From the NCBI RefSeq assembly GCF_036785885.1, contig NC_092326.1:1798001-1862000 (forward strand): a stretch of DNA of 64,000 bases, written 5' to 3'. This stretch comes from Coffea arabica (Eukaryota > Streptophyta > Magnoliopsida > Gentianales > Rubiaceae). Made by a program: the position numbers and the translations under genes. How positions within the stretch are numbered: the stretch's first letter is position 1; the number at the start of each line of letters is the position of its first letter. The notes beneath the pieces were generated by a model, which did no database searches, was not told the origin of the DNA, and was given only the letters and a program-made list of their open reading frames with translations. Of the stretch, positions 23,643-34,009 are shown one piece after another.

Positions 23643-24490
23643 GCTTTTAGCCCCTTTATGATTTTCTCTTTGAAACTTATGTACGCTGTTGATATGATGT
23701 CCCATCTCCCCTCCCCCTCCTTCCCCAACTTTCATTCACCAAATTGTATAATGGTTTAAGGATTAATATTATATGCCTTGATACTGTATATGTTATTAGA
23801 TTCTGATGCATGACAATTAATATTAATTTAAATTTCAAATTTGCACAAATAGTATGTATTCAAGCCTAATACTTTATACATTATTAATGTATAAAAAATT
23901 AATCTATTTTTTAAATATAAAAGAGAATGATGAGTTATTATATGTGCTATCATCGACGACGTATTAGAAGTCATTCTTTATGCTAGATCTTGATAAGGGG
24001 AATAAAAAAAAAACCAAAAAAAAATACTCTTTGCTATTTTACCTTTTTCCTACTATACTTATTTTAGCCACAATTATAAATCTTTGAATATATTGCTATT
24101 CCGTAAATTTTTTGTCGTTTATTTCATATTCTATTCACCGACACAGCTTCGCTCCTTCGAATCTGACCCCATCTACATTGTGTGAATTTAGCCGGATGAA
24201 ACCGAATGGGAATGTTTCAAAAGGCCAAGTGTTAGGCTTATGGCCCCAATGCTAAGCGGACCTCTCACTATTCCTTTTTTGGTCCCCTTAAAGCATCAAC
24301 CATAAGAAACCTCCTTAGTCCATAGAAGAATTACATAGTCAATGCCATGTCCACTTCCATCAATTTAGTTGCCACCTTAGTTTTGCCGCAACATGAATTT
24401 GAAAACTATACTCTTTTGCAACAGTTTGTCCAATTAGTTTCATTAATTCCAACAATTATCAAATAAATATCAATCTTACGTGGCAACATA
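23643..24490. other. DOX1 3' flank
   Basis: AT-rich DNA between the DOX1 stop and the CACTA left end. It presumably contains the DOX1 3' untranslated region, but no canonical AATAAA stands at a decisive place. Nothing else is recognised. The last three bases (ATA, 24488-24490) are the CACTA target duplication. Confidence 0.5.
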
Positions 24491-24848
24491 CACTACAATA
24501 AAAAAGACTTTCTTGGCATACCTATAGAGATGTTTGCTTACATATGTCCTTATAACACTTCTATCATGACACTTAGTATCAACCCAACAATGTATATTCC
24601 AACTATTTTTTATTTTATTTTATTTAAAAATAGAAGTGTATCCCTTCAGAACTCCTATTATGACAGTTGAGTCTATGTGAGATATCTCAAAGGATCCAAA
24701 TAATAATAATAATAATAAAAAAAAAAAAGCGACGTCGTTCCTTTTTTGGCGCAATTTTCAGGCGCCTAAAACTTTTTCCATTCTTGAAATTATGGAACAT
24801 CTATCTCCACTATCTCATCGATCAGAACTCCTCCTTCTTCTCACCAAA

Positions 24849-24850
<2 letters not shown>

Positions 24851-24888
<38 letters not shown>
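24851..24888. repeat. (CT)n microsatellite in the CACTA left region
   Basis: Nineteen CT units in what looks like a transcribed leader (24770-25025). That leader is followed by a plausible intron start (AAG|GTATGT near 25023). Confidence 0.9.
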
Positions 24889-24890
<2 letters not shown>

Positions 24891-25337
24891 AGAGCCTTGC
24901 AGCTCTCTGTCATCAAAAACCCTATCCAACTTTTTACATCTCTCAATCGAGCCTTTCTTTTGAGTTTTTTTTTCGGTTGAATTGCATTGCAGCTGCCATC
25001 GCTCTCTTTGTTCGTTCATTGAAGGTATGTAATTGCTTATTAAACTATGTAATTGTTTATTCATTGAAGGTTTGTTCACTGAATACTCCTACCAATCTTG
25101 ATTTTTTTCTTTTTTTTGTGTGATTATATAAGATATTTTAGCTATCTTTGAAGCCATTTATGAATTGTATCAACAATGGTTCCCTTTTTTGGACTTTTAA
25201 TTGCTCTATTATGTTGAATTAAGATGATTAAACTTCAAAATTGGCCCTAAATTAAGAATAGGTATAGTTAATCTATTTAACCCTTCGATAGTTGAGTTCC
25301 ACTTATTTATTTTTAGGTATGCAGTACCTATCAATTA

Positions 25338-25640
25338 TTGGACTCTATTTTGAAACAAAAACCAACACAGAGGTTGGCTCCCCAACCATTTCAAATAGGA
25401 GGGCCACTGATGCCTGTAATGCATAGTCCAGTGAAGGGTGGTTGTTTGTTGAGGGTAAACATGCCGAGTGTTGGCGAAGATGGTCTGAAGGTCCATCTTG
25501 AGAACAATATTGTATTCTTTGAAGGGTAAAGGAGAAGTAGAACACGAATCTATAGATGTCTTGACTTACAAGTGAATTTAAACTGTCTCGTAGTTAAATC
25601 ACCAAATGATGCATTTAGAAAAAATAGTACCCTGAGTATA
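25338..25640 (+). pseudogene. Small heat-shock-protein-like fragment in CACTA
   Basis: The open segment 25338-25529 contains LLRVNMPSVGEDGLKVHLEN, resembling the alpha-crystallin core of plant HSP20 proteins, especially the organellar type (LRVDMPG...GLKV). The frame ends at a TAA just after VFFEG. In the next frame the sequence continues as GKGEVEHE, which also fits the family, so a frameshift is likely. Only about 70-90 residues of a normal 150-230 are present. The N-terminal targeting region and C-terminal IxI tail are absent. Upstream 24780-25030 looks like an untranslated leader. Lying inside the CACTA ends, it is best read as a host gene piece captured by the transposon. The family call comes from motif wording alone. 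Confidence 0.5.
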
Positions 25641-26192
25641 GTTTAGGATGGTACAAATTTTATAGTTTTTCGACAAGCGTATAGAAAGTAACATCCATTT
25701 CACTAGGCACTAGCAAGAGCCAACTTGAGAAAATTTTTGCTGACTTTCTGTGGGGGGAATTATTCGTGGGTCGTCGGTATCATTGGGTAGCATGGGATAA
25801 GTTGTGTTGTCCCACAGAGGTTGAAAGCCTGGGGTTTCGCTCACTCTCTTCGTTAACGAAGGCTTTTGCGTGTAAGTTTTGGTACAGGTTCCGGAGGAAG
25901 GGAACACTCTGGGCAAACTTCCTTCATGCACGTTACTGTGGTGCCTTGCATCTGAACCAGGTGACACTGGGGCCTTCTGCCTCGCATTCGTGGAAAATAC
26001 TGCTGGCGGCCCGTGGTAGGGTTGAGGAACACTTGGTGTGGGAGCTTTCCAATGGCAGCTGCTCTTTCTTGTGGGATAACTGGGCTGCATGGGGACCTCT
26101 GGCATGGAAGTTCCCTGAGCTTGCTACTATGGCAGTGGTATGGGAGTTCTGGGTAAGGGGGTGATGGGATTCACTTAGTATCGAGCAGTTGG

Positions 26193-26891
26193 TGTTGGGA
26201 AAATCGGGTAATTTCCCACTCAATTGATTCAACTAGTGATTAAACCGATTCAATAATTCCCAAGAAAGATCATTAAAACAATCTCCTTAGACAGAATTAC
26301 CATTCCAAGTAAATTCTCAGGAAAGGCTGGAGGGGTCACAAGCGGTCTCACTTAAAATCCAATCTCCTAGACAGAACTTACGCGCACGGTGTATTATCAC
26401 AACTAGACCCATGTATACATAAATAATACGTACACATGAATAAGAAAAATACACCCAAATGAACCGTATAAAACACTACAAATAAACCCGACAAATATAG
26501 ACAAATATATTGAATACTATACTACAATAGAAAAGAAACTACTAAATAAGTGCGGAATAAATAAAAGAGATAAGGAAAGAACGCACCCGAAAAATTGATG
26601 ACGGAGTTTGGCCAATTTTGCCTACTCTCCAAGCACCACTCAAGCAGCCTGCTCTTATAATTTAGGAGAAGAAATAATTACAAAAGAATTACAAAATCCT
26701 TTTTAGGTAATTCTTTTATTTTTTGGTACACTTGAATTGAGGAGAAGGTGTGCTTATTTATAGCTAACAATCACCTCCCTTCAAAGCCAAACCACCGATG
26801 TGGGATAAGAAAATTTTGCCAAACAAATCAACAATTGTGACTTGAAAAAGTCTACAATTTAGGCTTTGAATTCAAGGTTTTGAATTCAACA
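26193..26891 (-). repeat. Copia 3' LTR
   Basis: 699 bp. It pairs with 31091-31775. Near 26870-26891 the phrase 'ttgaattcaa' is duplicated ('ggctttgaattcaaggttttgaattc' type), which explains the extra 14 bp over the other LTR. A TATA motif lies at 26753-26762 on the - strand. Confidence 0.93.
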
Positions 26892-27001
26892 AATCTCCAC
26901 CTTGGCATAATTTCTAGTCCCACCCAAAAATACAAATCTCCTCTCCTAAAAGATCAAATGGTCCTTGCGGTGCTTCCAAATTTGAGCCCTCAGGCACCAA
27001 C

Positions 27002-30000
27002 TCAAATATACAGGATATTGACCAAATCTAAATAATGTTCAAATTTGAACCTTGTAACCACCTTGGTCAGCATATCTGTAGGATTCTCCGTAGTCCGTAT
27101 CTTCTGGAGAAAAATCTCATCTTCTTCAAGAATTTCCCGCACAAAGTGATAGCGAACATCAATGTGCTTCGTTCTTGCGTGTAAGACCTGGTTCTTTGCT
27201 AAGTGAATAGCACTCTGACTGTCACAAAACACGTCAATGTGTTTTTGACCAACTCCCAAGTCTTCAAGTAATCCTTGAAGCCAAATTGTCTCCTTCAAAG
27301 CTTCTGTAATTGCCATATACTCTGCCTCCGTTGTTGACAAAGCCACCGTTGACTGCAAAGTAGACTTCCAACTAACTGGTGCCTTGGCGAATGTGAACAA
27401 GTAGCCAGTTGTAGAACGTCGCTTATCCAACTCACCTGCATAGTCAGAATCACAATATCCAACTACACATTGACCAAGTGATTTATCCTGCTCAAATACT
27501 AATCCAACATCTACGGTATTTTGGATATACCGTAAAATCCATTTCACAGCTTGCCAATGACCCTTGCCAGGATCATGCATAAACTTGCTTACCACACCAA
27601 CTGCCTGTGAAATGTCAGGTCTCGCACACACCATTGCATATATCAATCTACCAACTGCATTAGCATACGGGACTTTCGCCATGTATGCTCGCTCTTCATC
27701 CGTCTTTGGAGATAATAGGCTATTAAGTTTTAAATGAGGAGCAAGCGGAGTACTTACAGGTTTTGAATTTTTATTTATGCCAAAACGTTGTAGTACTTTC
27801 TTCAAATACTGCTTCTGTGTCAGACAAAACTTGCCTCTCGTTCTATCCCTACTTATCTCCATGCCGAGAATCTTCTTGGCTTCTCCCAAATCCTTCATCT
27901 CGAACTCTTTGCTCAACTGAACCTTTAATTTGTCAATTTCAACTTGGCTCTTTGATGCTATCATCATATCATCAATGTACAAGAATAAGTAGATGTAGGA
28001 CTCATCTCGTAACTTGTGCAAATACACACAGTGATCGTATTTGCTTCTTGTGTACTTCTGGCCCATCATGAATTGGTCAATCGTTTGTACCATTGTCTCG
28101 GTGATTGTTTCAATCCGTACAACGATTTGCTCAGCTTACAAACCAATTCTCTTTACCAGCAACTTTAAATCCATCTAGTTGAAACGTATAGATTTCCTCT
28201 TTCAAATCACCGTGAAGGAACGCTGTCTTCACATCAAGTTGAACTAGCTCCAAATTCAACTGCGCTACCAAGGCCAACAAAATTCTAATAGAGGAATGTT
28301 TAACAACTGGAAAAAATACCTCATTATAATCAACTTCCTCCTTTTGAGTAGCCTTTAGCCACTAATCTTGCCTTGTAACGAATATCATTCTTGTTTGGAA
28401 ATCTTTCTTTCTTTGCAAATATCTATTTGCATCCAATTGTCTTCTTGTCCTTCGGTAGTTGTGTTAACTTCCACGTCTTGTTCTTTTGAAGAGATTGCAT
28501 CTCTTCTTCTATAGCATCTTTCCATCTATCATTTTCTATACTTCGAACTGCTTCAGAAAATATGGATGGAACATCATTAACAACTGGAAGTGCATAGGCC
28601 ACCATGTCAACAAAATGAGCAGGTTTATGAATTTCTCGTTTTGCCCTATTGACGGCAATTGACTCTTGCTGCTGTTGAGGTTCTTGGGTTGAAGCCTCTT
28701 CCTCATCTGACTCCTCTTCTGCCATGGGAGAGTCACTGATGGTGCTGTTTGCTGGACTTACCATTATTTGCTCAAATTTCACCTGTTTCGGCGTACACTC
28801 TACCTGTTGCGGAGTACGACTGGTTCCATCTTGTGTTACCTTATTCAACATGGCAAATTCGTCAAAGGTAACATCCCTGCTGATAATGATTTTCTTTGTT
28901 TCTAGACACCACAACCGGTATCTCTTAACTCCAACATTAAGGCCTATACAGAGAGCCTTCTTTGCACGTGGATCCAATTTTGATTCATTTACATGATAAG
29001 ATGCACTGGAACCAAAAATACGCAAAGAATCATAATCTGTTGCAAGTTTTTCAGACCATACCTCTAATTGAGTTTTGCCACCGATTGTAGATGATGGCAA
29101 GTGATTGACGAGATGTTGAACGTATGTCACAGCCTCAGCCCAAAACTTTCTGCCTAACCCAACATTGGACAGCATGCAACGTACTTTCTCCACTAGTGTC
29201 TTGTTCATACGCTCTGACACCCCATTCTGCTACGGTGTTTTTCTAATTGTGAAGTGTCAAACTATGCCACATTCTTGGCATATTTCTTGGAAGGGATCAC
29301 TCTTGTATTTACCACCATTGTCTGTTTGGATGATCTTGATCTTTCTTCCTGTCTGATTTTCAACCTGAGCTTTCCATTTAAGGAAAATCCCTATCACCTC
29401 ATCCTTACTCTTCATAATAAACACCCAAACTCTTCTGAAAAAATCATCAATAAAAGTGACAAAATAATACCTGCCACCAAGGGATGGAGTCTTGGCAGGT
29501 CCCCATACATTTGAGTGCACATAATCTAAAATACCCTTGGTATTATGGATATCAGTGCCAAATTTCACTCTTCTTTGTTTTCCCAGAACACAATGCTCAT
29601 AAAATTCTAATTTGCAAACTTTCGTACCTTTCAATAATCCTTGTTTGGCAAGATTTTGCAAAGATTTTTCACCAGCATGTCTCAATCGCATGTGCCACAG
29701 CTTTGTTGCCTCCACATCCTTCTTGCTACTGGAAGATGTTATTACTGCTGCTGTCCCAACAACTATACTATCTTGGTAGTAATACAGATTATTCTTCCTC
29801 ACACCTTTCAACATCACAAGTGCTCTCGAAATTACTTTAAGAATTCCGTTTCGCATCTTTATTTCCAGGCCTTTTGACTCTAAAAGTCCCAAAGAGATGA
29901 GATTCCTCTTCAAATTCGGTACGTACTGAGCATCTTTCAGGATTTTGGTGGATCCATCATGATTACGCAACTTGATTGAACCTATCCCACATGTTTTACA

Positions 30001-31020
30001 TGGATTGTCATTTCTCATGTACACAACTCTACCATCAAATTCTTCAAATTCAAAGAACTACTCCCGCATGGGAGACATATGGTAGGTACAAGTTGAATCC
30101 AAAATCCACTCATCTGGATGAGATGTTAAAGGTGATACCGCCAAAGAGAAATCTGATTCCGCATCACTTTTGCACTCTGTAACATTTACGTCTTGCGGAG
30201 TTTTCCCTTTCTTCTTCAACTTTGGACAGTTTTTCTTCTAGTGCCTTTTCTCACGACAAAAAGCACACTCATCTTTGGCAACTCTGCTTTTCGATTTGGA
30301 CCTTCCTCTTCTTCCTTTTGATTGGCTTTGTTGACGACCTCTTGCCATTAACGCTTCACCTGCTGTAGCTATTTTATTCTTCATTTTATTCTACTTTCTC
30401 AATTCATGACTATACAAAGCAAAACATACAGCATCTAAAGACACATTTTCCTTCCCATGAAATAATGTAGTTTCCAAATGTTCAAATTCATCAGGAAAGG
30501 ATGACAACAATATTAAAGCCAAATCTTCATCTTCAAAATTTATATCTAAATTTAACAGGTCTACTACTAACTGATTAAACATAGTGATATGTTCATTCAT
30601 AGTAGTACCTGGTTGGTAATCGAATCGGAACAATCTTTTCTTCATTAGGAGTTTATTCTGACCACTCTTCTTCAGAAATTTCTTCTCCAACGCCCTCCAC
30701 AATTTCCATGCAGAAATCTTGTTCTTGAAAGCACACTTTTGCTCTCTGGACAAACACGATCGAATAGTTCCGCATGCCAACCGATTTATGGTAATCTACT
30801 CCTTCTTTTCTATATCATCTGGTTTCTTTTTTTCAATGACAATGTCAGGACCCTGTTGAAAAAGGGAATCCATGACCTCTCCTTGCCACATGCCGAAATG
30901 GCCAGTACCGTCAAATGTCTCCACCGCCACCTTCAAACTTGACATTGGAATCCTCGACCATGTGGACGAGGAAGCTGATGCCCCAGATATAATTCTTGAC
31001 GTGGAATTGTCTGATGTCAT
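27002..31020 (-). pseudogene. Copia gag-pol polyprotein, inactivated
   Basis: The frame begins at 31020. Gag covers about 31020-30390. A CCHC-type zinc knuckle starts near 30275 (CAFCREKRH). The protease region follows near 30100, GAG-pre-integrase and integrase at 30000-28900, reverse transcriptase about 28440-27700 (YIDDM at the catalytic site near 27965), and RNase H to 27002. From 31020 to 28423 it stays in one frame but has seven stops: 30796, 30391, 30238, 30058, 29257, 29230 and 28423 (lowest base of each). By family pattern four replace Trp, two Gln and one Arg, each a single C-to-T or G-to-A change. Between 28350 and 28085 about three small indels break reverse transcriptase before the last open part (28093-27002). 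The product would copy and insert the element. This copy cannot. Confidence 0.92.
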
Positions 31021-31076
31021 TACAGACTCAAATAATAGTATTCAATATAACAAACAGGCCAAAGGACGAACTTTCG

Positions 31077-31088
31077 ACTCTGATACCA
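31077..31088 (-). other. Copia primer binding site (Met-tRNA type)
   Basis: TGGTATCAGAGT on the - strand, two bases from the 5' LTR end at 31091. It is complementary to the 3' end of initiator methionine tRNA, the usual primer of plant Copia elements. Confidence 0.92.
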
Positions 31089-31090
31089 CT

Positions 31091-31775
31091 TGTTGGGGAA
31101 ATCGGGTAATTTCCCACTTAATTGATTCAACTAGTGATTAAATCGATTCAGTAATTCTCAGGAAAGATCGTTAAAATAATCTCCTTAAACAGAATTGCCA
31201 TTCCAAGTAAATTCCCAGGAAAGACTGGAGGGGTCACAAGCGGTCCCACTTAAAATCCAGTCTCCTAGACAGAACTTACGTGCACGGTGTATTATCACAA
31301 CTAAACCCGTGTATATATAAATAATACGTACACATGAATAAGAAAAATACACTCAAATGAACCGTATAAAACACTACAAATAAACCTGACAAATATAGAC
31401 AAATATATTGAATACTATACTACAATAGAAAAGAAACTACTAAATAAGTGCGGAATAAATAAAAGAGATAAGGAAAGAACGCACCCGAAAAATTGATAAC
31501 GGAGTTCAGCCAATTTTGCCTACTCTCCAAACACCACTCAAGCAGCCTGCTCTTATAATTTGGGAGAAGAAATAATTACAAAAGAATTACAAAATCCTTT
31601 TTGGGTAATTCTTTTGTTTTTTGGTACACTTGAATCGAGGAGAATGAGTGCTTATTTATAGCTAACAATCACCTCCCTTCAAAGTCAAACCACCGATGTG
31701 GGATAAGAAACTTTTGCCAAACAAATCAACAATTGTGACTTGAAAAATTCTACAATTTAGGCTTTGAATTCAACA
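31091..31775 (-). repeat. Copia 5' LTR
   Basis: 685 bp, TG...CA ends. It contains the element's promoter (TATA at 31651-31660) and lies next to the primer site. Confidence 0.93.
31651..31660 (-). promoter_or_regulatory. TATA box of the Copia 5' LTR
   Basis: TATAAATAAG on the - strand, about 120 bp into the LTR. The same word is at 26753-26762 in the 3' LTR. Transcription would run leftward into gag. Confidence 0.7.
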
Positions 31776-33053
31776 GTTGGGTTGCCAGGAAATTTTGGAG
31801 GCTACTAGAGACATATTGTTGGTGATGGGGGAGGATCCGGATTCTCCTTTTTGGGACCTATCGGCTTCAAGTGAATTTGAGCTCAGTTCGATTATTCCAG
31901 TGATTGATGGCCTCCCTCACAAATCCTGGCTGTATGACTCTCTTTGGAGACCGGGGCTGCCACTAAAAATTTCATTCTTTTTGTGGAGGATGTTGGGTCA
32001 TAAGCTTCCAGTAGATACGCGTCTTCGCTGGTTTAGGGTTGCAGGCCCGTCTAAGTGCGTCTGCTGTTCATCGTCGGATGAGGAATCACTTCACCACCTG
32101 TTTGGGAGTAGTGAGATAGCAAACTCGGTTGGGGCTTCTTTGAGAAGCCGCTTGGCATTTTCCGACCACATTCATCTGTGCGGGGTAGGTTTTTTGCATG
32201 GGGAGCTTTAAGGGTACCTAATCTAGCATTAAGGTGGTTATTATAGGTTGCTCTGTCAGTGATTTTCTGGTTTATATGGCAGGCCCATAATAAAGCCCGG
32301 TTTGACAGCGTGGCGCTGGATTGGCGGCATCTTACTTTTCAGATAACCGTGGAGTTGGTGTTGATGTTGAGGGCCAAAGCGAATGTTTGTCTTCTGCTGG
32401 GAACCCCGTGGCATGGAGTGGTAGATTGGTTGCACGCAATCCCTGGGAAGTCGACGGTCTTGCCAGTTGTCTAGGCCCCCCCAGGGGAGGGGCTTACTAA
32501 ACTAAACACGGACGGTTCTGCAAAGGGAGGCACGCATCTAAGTGGTGGGGATGGTGTCCTTCGGGATTCCTCTGGAGCTGTTCTACTAGCATTCGCGGAG
32601 TTTTATGGAGGAGCGTCCGCGCTTCAGGCTGTGGCAAGGGCGTTGTGTACTGGTTTGGAGCTCTGTGTATGGAAGGGGTGTCGAGGATCATGGTGGAGGT
32701 GGATTCCAGGGTGCTGTGGACAATTCTAATATCTAAGGTGGCGGGCCCGTCAACTATTCACGCGGTGATACGGAAGATTTGATCCCTCGTCCTTGCTGTC
32801 CATTCTATTAATCATTGTTTTCGAGAAGGAAATATGGTGGCCGACTCGTTGGCCTCTTTGGCGACACCTGTAACTCCACGGCTGGTTTTCCGCTCTTTTA
32901 ATGGCTTGCCTGCTCGCCCCAGGGGCCTGGTGAGGTTAGATAGATTAGGCATGTGCAATTTTCGAATCCGAGGTGGCCAAATCTTGGCACCCTCCCCACG
33001 TGTATCCTGGTTCTTCTATTTGCAATAAAGAAGCGTTTTGTTTAAAAAAAAGT

Positions 33054-33800
33054 AATCTACTAGTCAATAGTCAGCTATGCACACCTTTATTATTTTGATC
33101 ATAAATTGGTGTAGGAATGTCCAAATTGGATGCCATTTGTTGCACATGAAAGCTGATTCATGTATAAGAATCACGATTTGATTCATTTTCTATTTATTCC
33201 AGTAAATATGTAAATTGGGCAGAAAATTAAACTCTGCATATTTGATAACCATAGATGTGCTAAATTACATGCGAATTTAAGATGGCTTGCAGTTAAAATC
33301 ACCAAGTGATGCATTTTAGCAAAAGCAGTACCCTGAACTAATTTAGGATTATGCAAATTTTATTGTATTTTGATGAATGTATGGTTTGTAACATCCATTT
33401 CGCTAGGCACTTGCTAGAGATAAACTAATCTGCTACCTAACAATCAGCTATGCTCCCTTTTATAATTCTAGTCATAAATTAGTGTAGAAATGTCCAAAAT
33501 GGATGCCATTTATTGCATATGAAACTATATTCAATGATCTTTCATATGAATAAAAATCATGCTTTGATTATTTTTCTATTAGTACCAATAAATTTGCAAA
33601 TTGGACTAAAGATTAACCTCCGCATATCTGCGAACAGATATGTTGAATTACATGCTATTTTTTTGGTGGTTTGTAAGCAAAAATAGAGAATGATATATTA
33701 TCGAGAAAGGTAATACCTTGAGTATAGTTTAGGATGGAAGAAATTTTGTAACTTTTCGACAAATGTAAAGTGAGTTACATCAGTTTCACAAGGCACTAAC
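33054..33800. repeat. 372-bp tandem repeat of the CACTA body
   Basis: Copies at 33054-33425 and 33426-33800 align throughout. Landmarks are 'cagctatgc', 'gatgccattt', 'gattaatt/ttaaactctgcatat' and 'cactaggcac'. The tail of an earlier copy is at about 25570-25714, so LINE A inserted into the array. Divergence is moderate. No gene is visible. Relation to the heat-shock-like fragment next to the first copy is possible but not shown. Confidence 0.8.
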
Positions 33801-34009
33801 ATTGTTAGAAACCATGAATGAGCAGTCTTCATTTTGTCTTTACTCTCATTCATTATTTAATGTTTAATTTCATGTGTATTATGCTTGATTTGATTAAGTG
33901 TTTTAACATAACTTCTATGGGGATTTTTAAATCTTCTAAGTACTAATATGTAATTCTCATTGTCATGCTATTTGAAGTTTGTTGGAGCACATTTGTGTAT
34001 AGTACAAGT

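Larger units (their letters stand above)
26193..31775 (-). mobile_element. Copia LTR retrotransposon (Tork/Tnt1-like), - strand
   Basis: Two LTRs (31091-31775 as 5', 26193-26891 as 3') flank a 4.2 kb interior. The element starts and ends TGTTG...CAACA and is flanked by GTTGG on both sides (26188-26192, 31776-31780). Next to the 5' LTR is a primer site TGGTATCAGAGT complementary to initiator Met-tRNA. Next to the 3' LTR is a purine tract (AAGGTGGAGATT). The order gag, zinc knuckle, protease, integrase, reverse transcriptase, RNase H is that of Copia. The LTRs are very similar apart from a 14-bp duplication at the 3' end of the + coordinate left copy, so the insertion is fairly recent. The coding region is broken, so it cannot move by itself. 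Confidence 0.95.
25715..33051 (+). mobile_element. LINE A, 5'-truncated, split by a Copia element
   Basis: Two parts, 25715-26187 and 31781-33051, become one when the Copia element and one copy of its duplicated GTTGG are removed. Part one starts inside the region after reverse transcriptase (FADFLWGE, then HWVAWDKLC, typical of plant L1 ORF2). Part two carries the zinc-finger/RVT region (LPLKISFFLWRMLGHKLPVD, 31947-32006; C-x-C-C near 32055) and an RNase H domain (TDGSA near 32510; N.VADSLA near 32825). The reading frame is broken in several places. It ends with AATAAA (33024-33029) and a short A-tract at 33051. No target duplication was found. It interrupts a 372-bp tandem repeat of the CACTA element. 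Confidence 0.8.

Noticed and set aside
24667-25079. Frames over the (CT)n tract
   Set aside because: Ser-Leu and Arg-Glu runs from the dinucleotide repeat; probably an untranslated leader.
27763-28071. 102-codon + strand frame
   Set aside because: Shadow of the Copia reverse transcriptase on the other strand.
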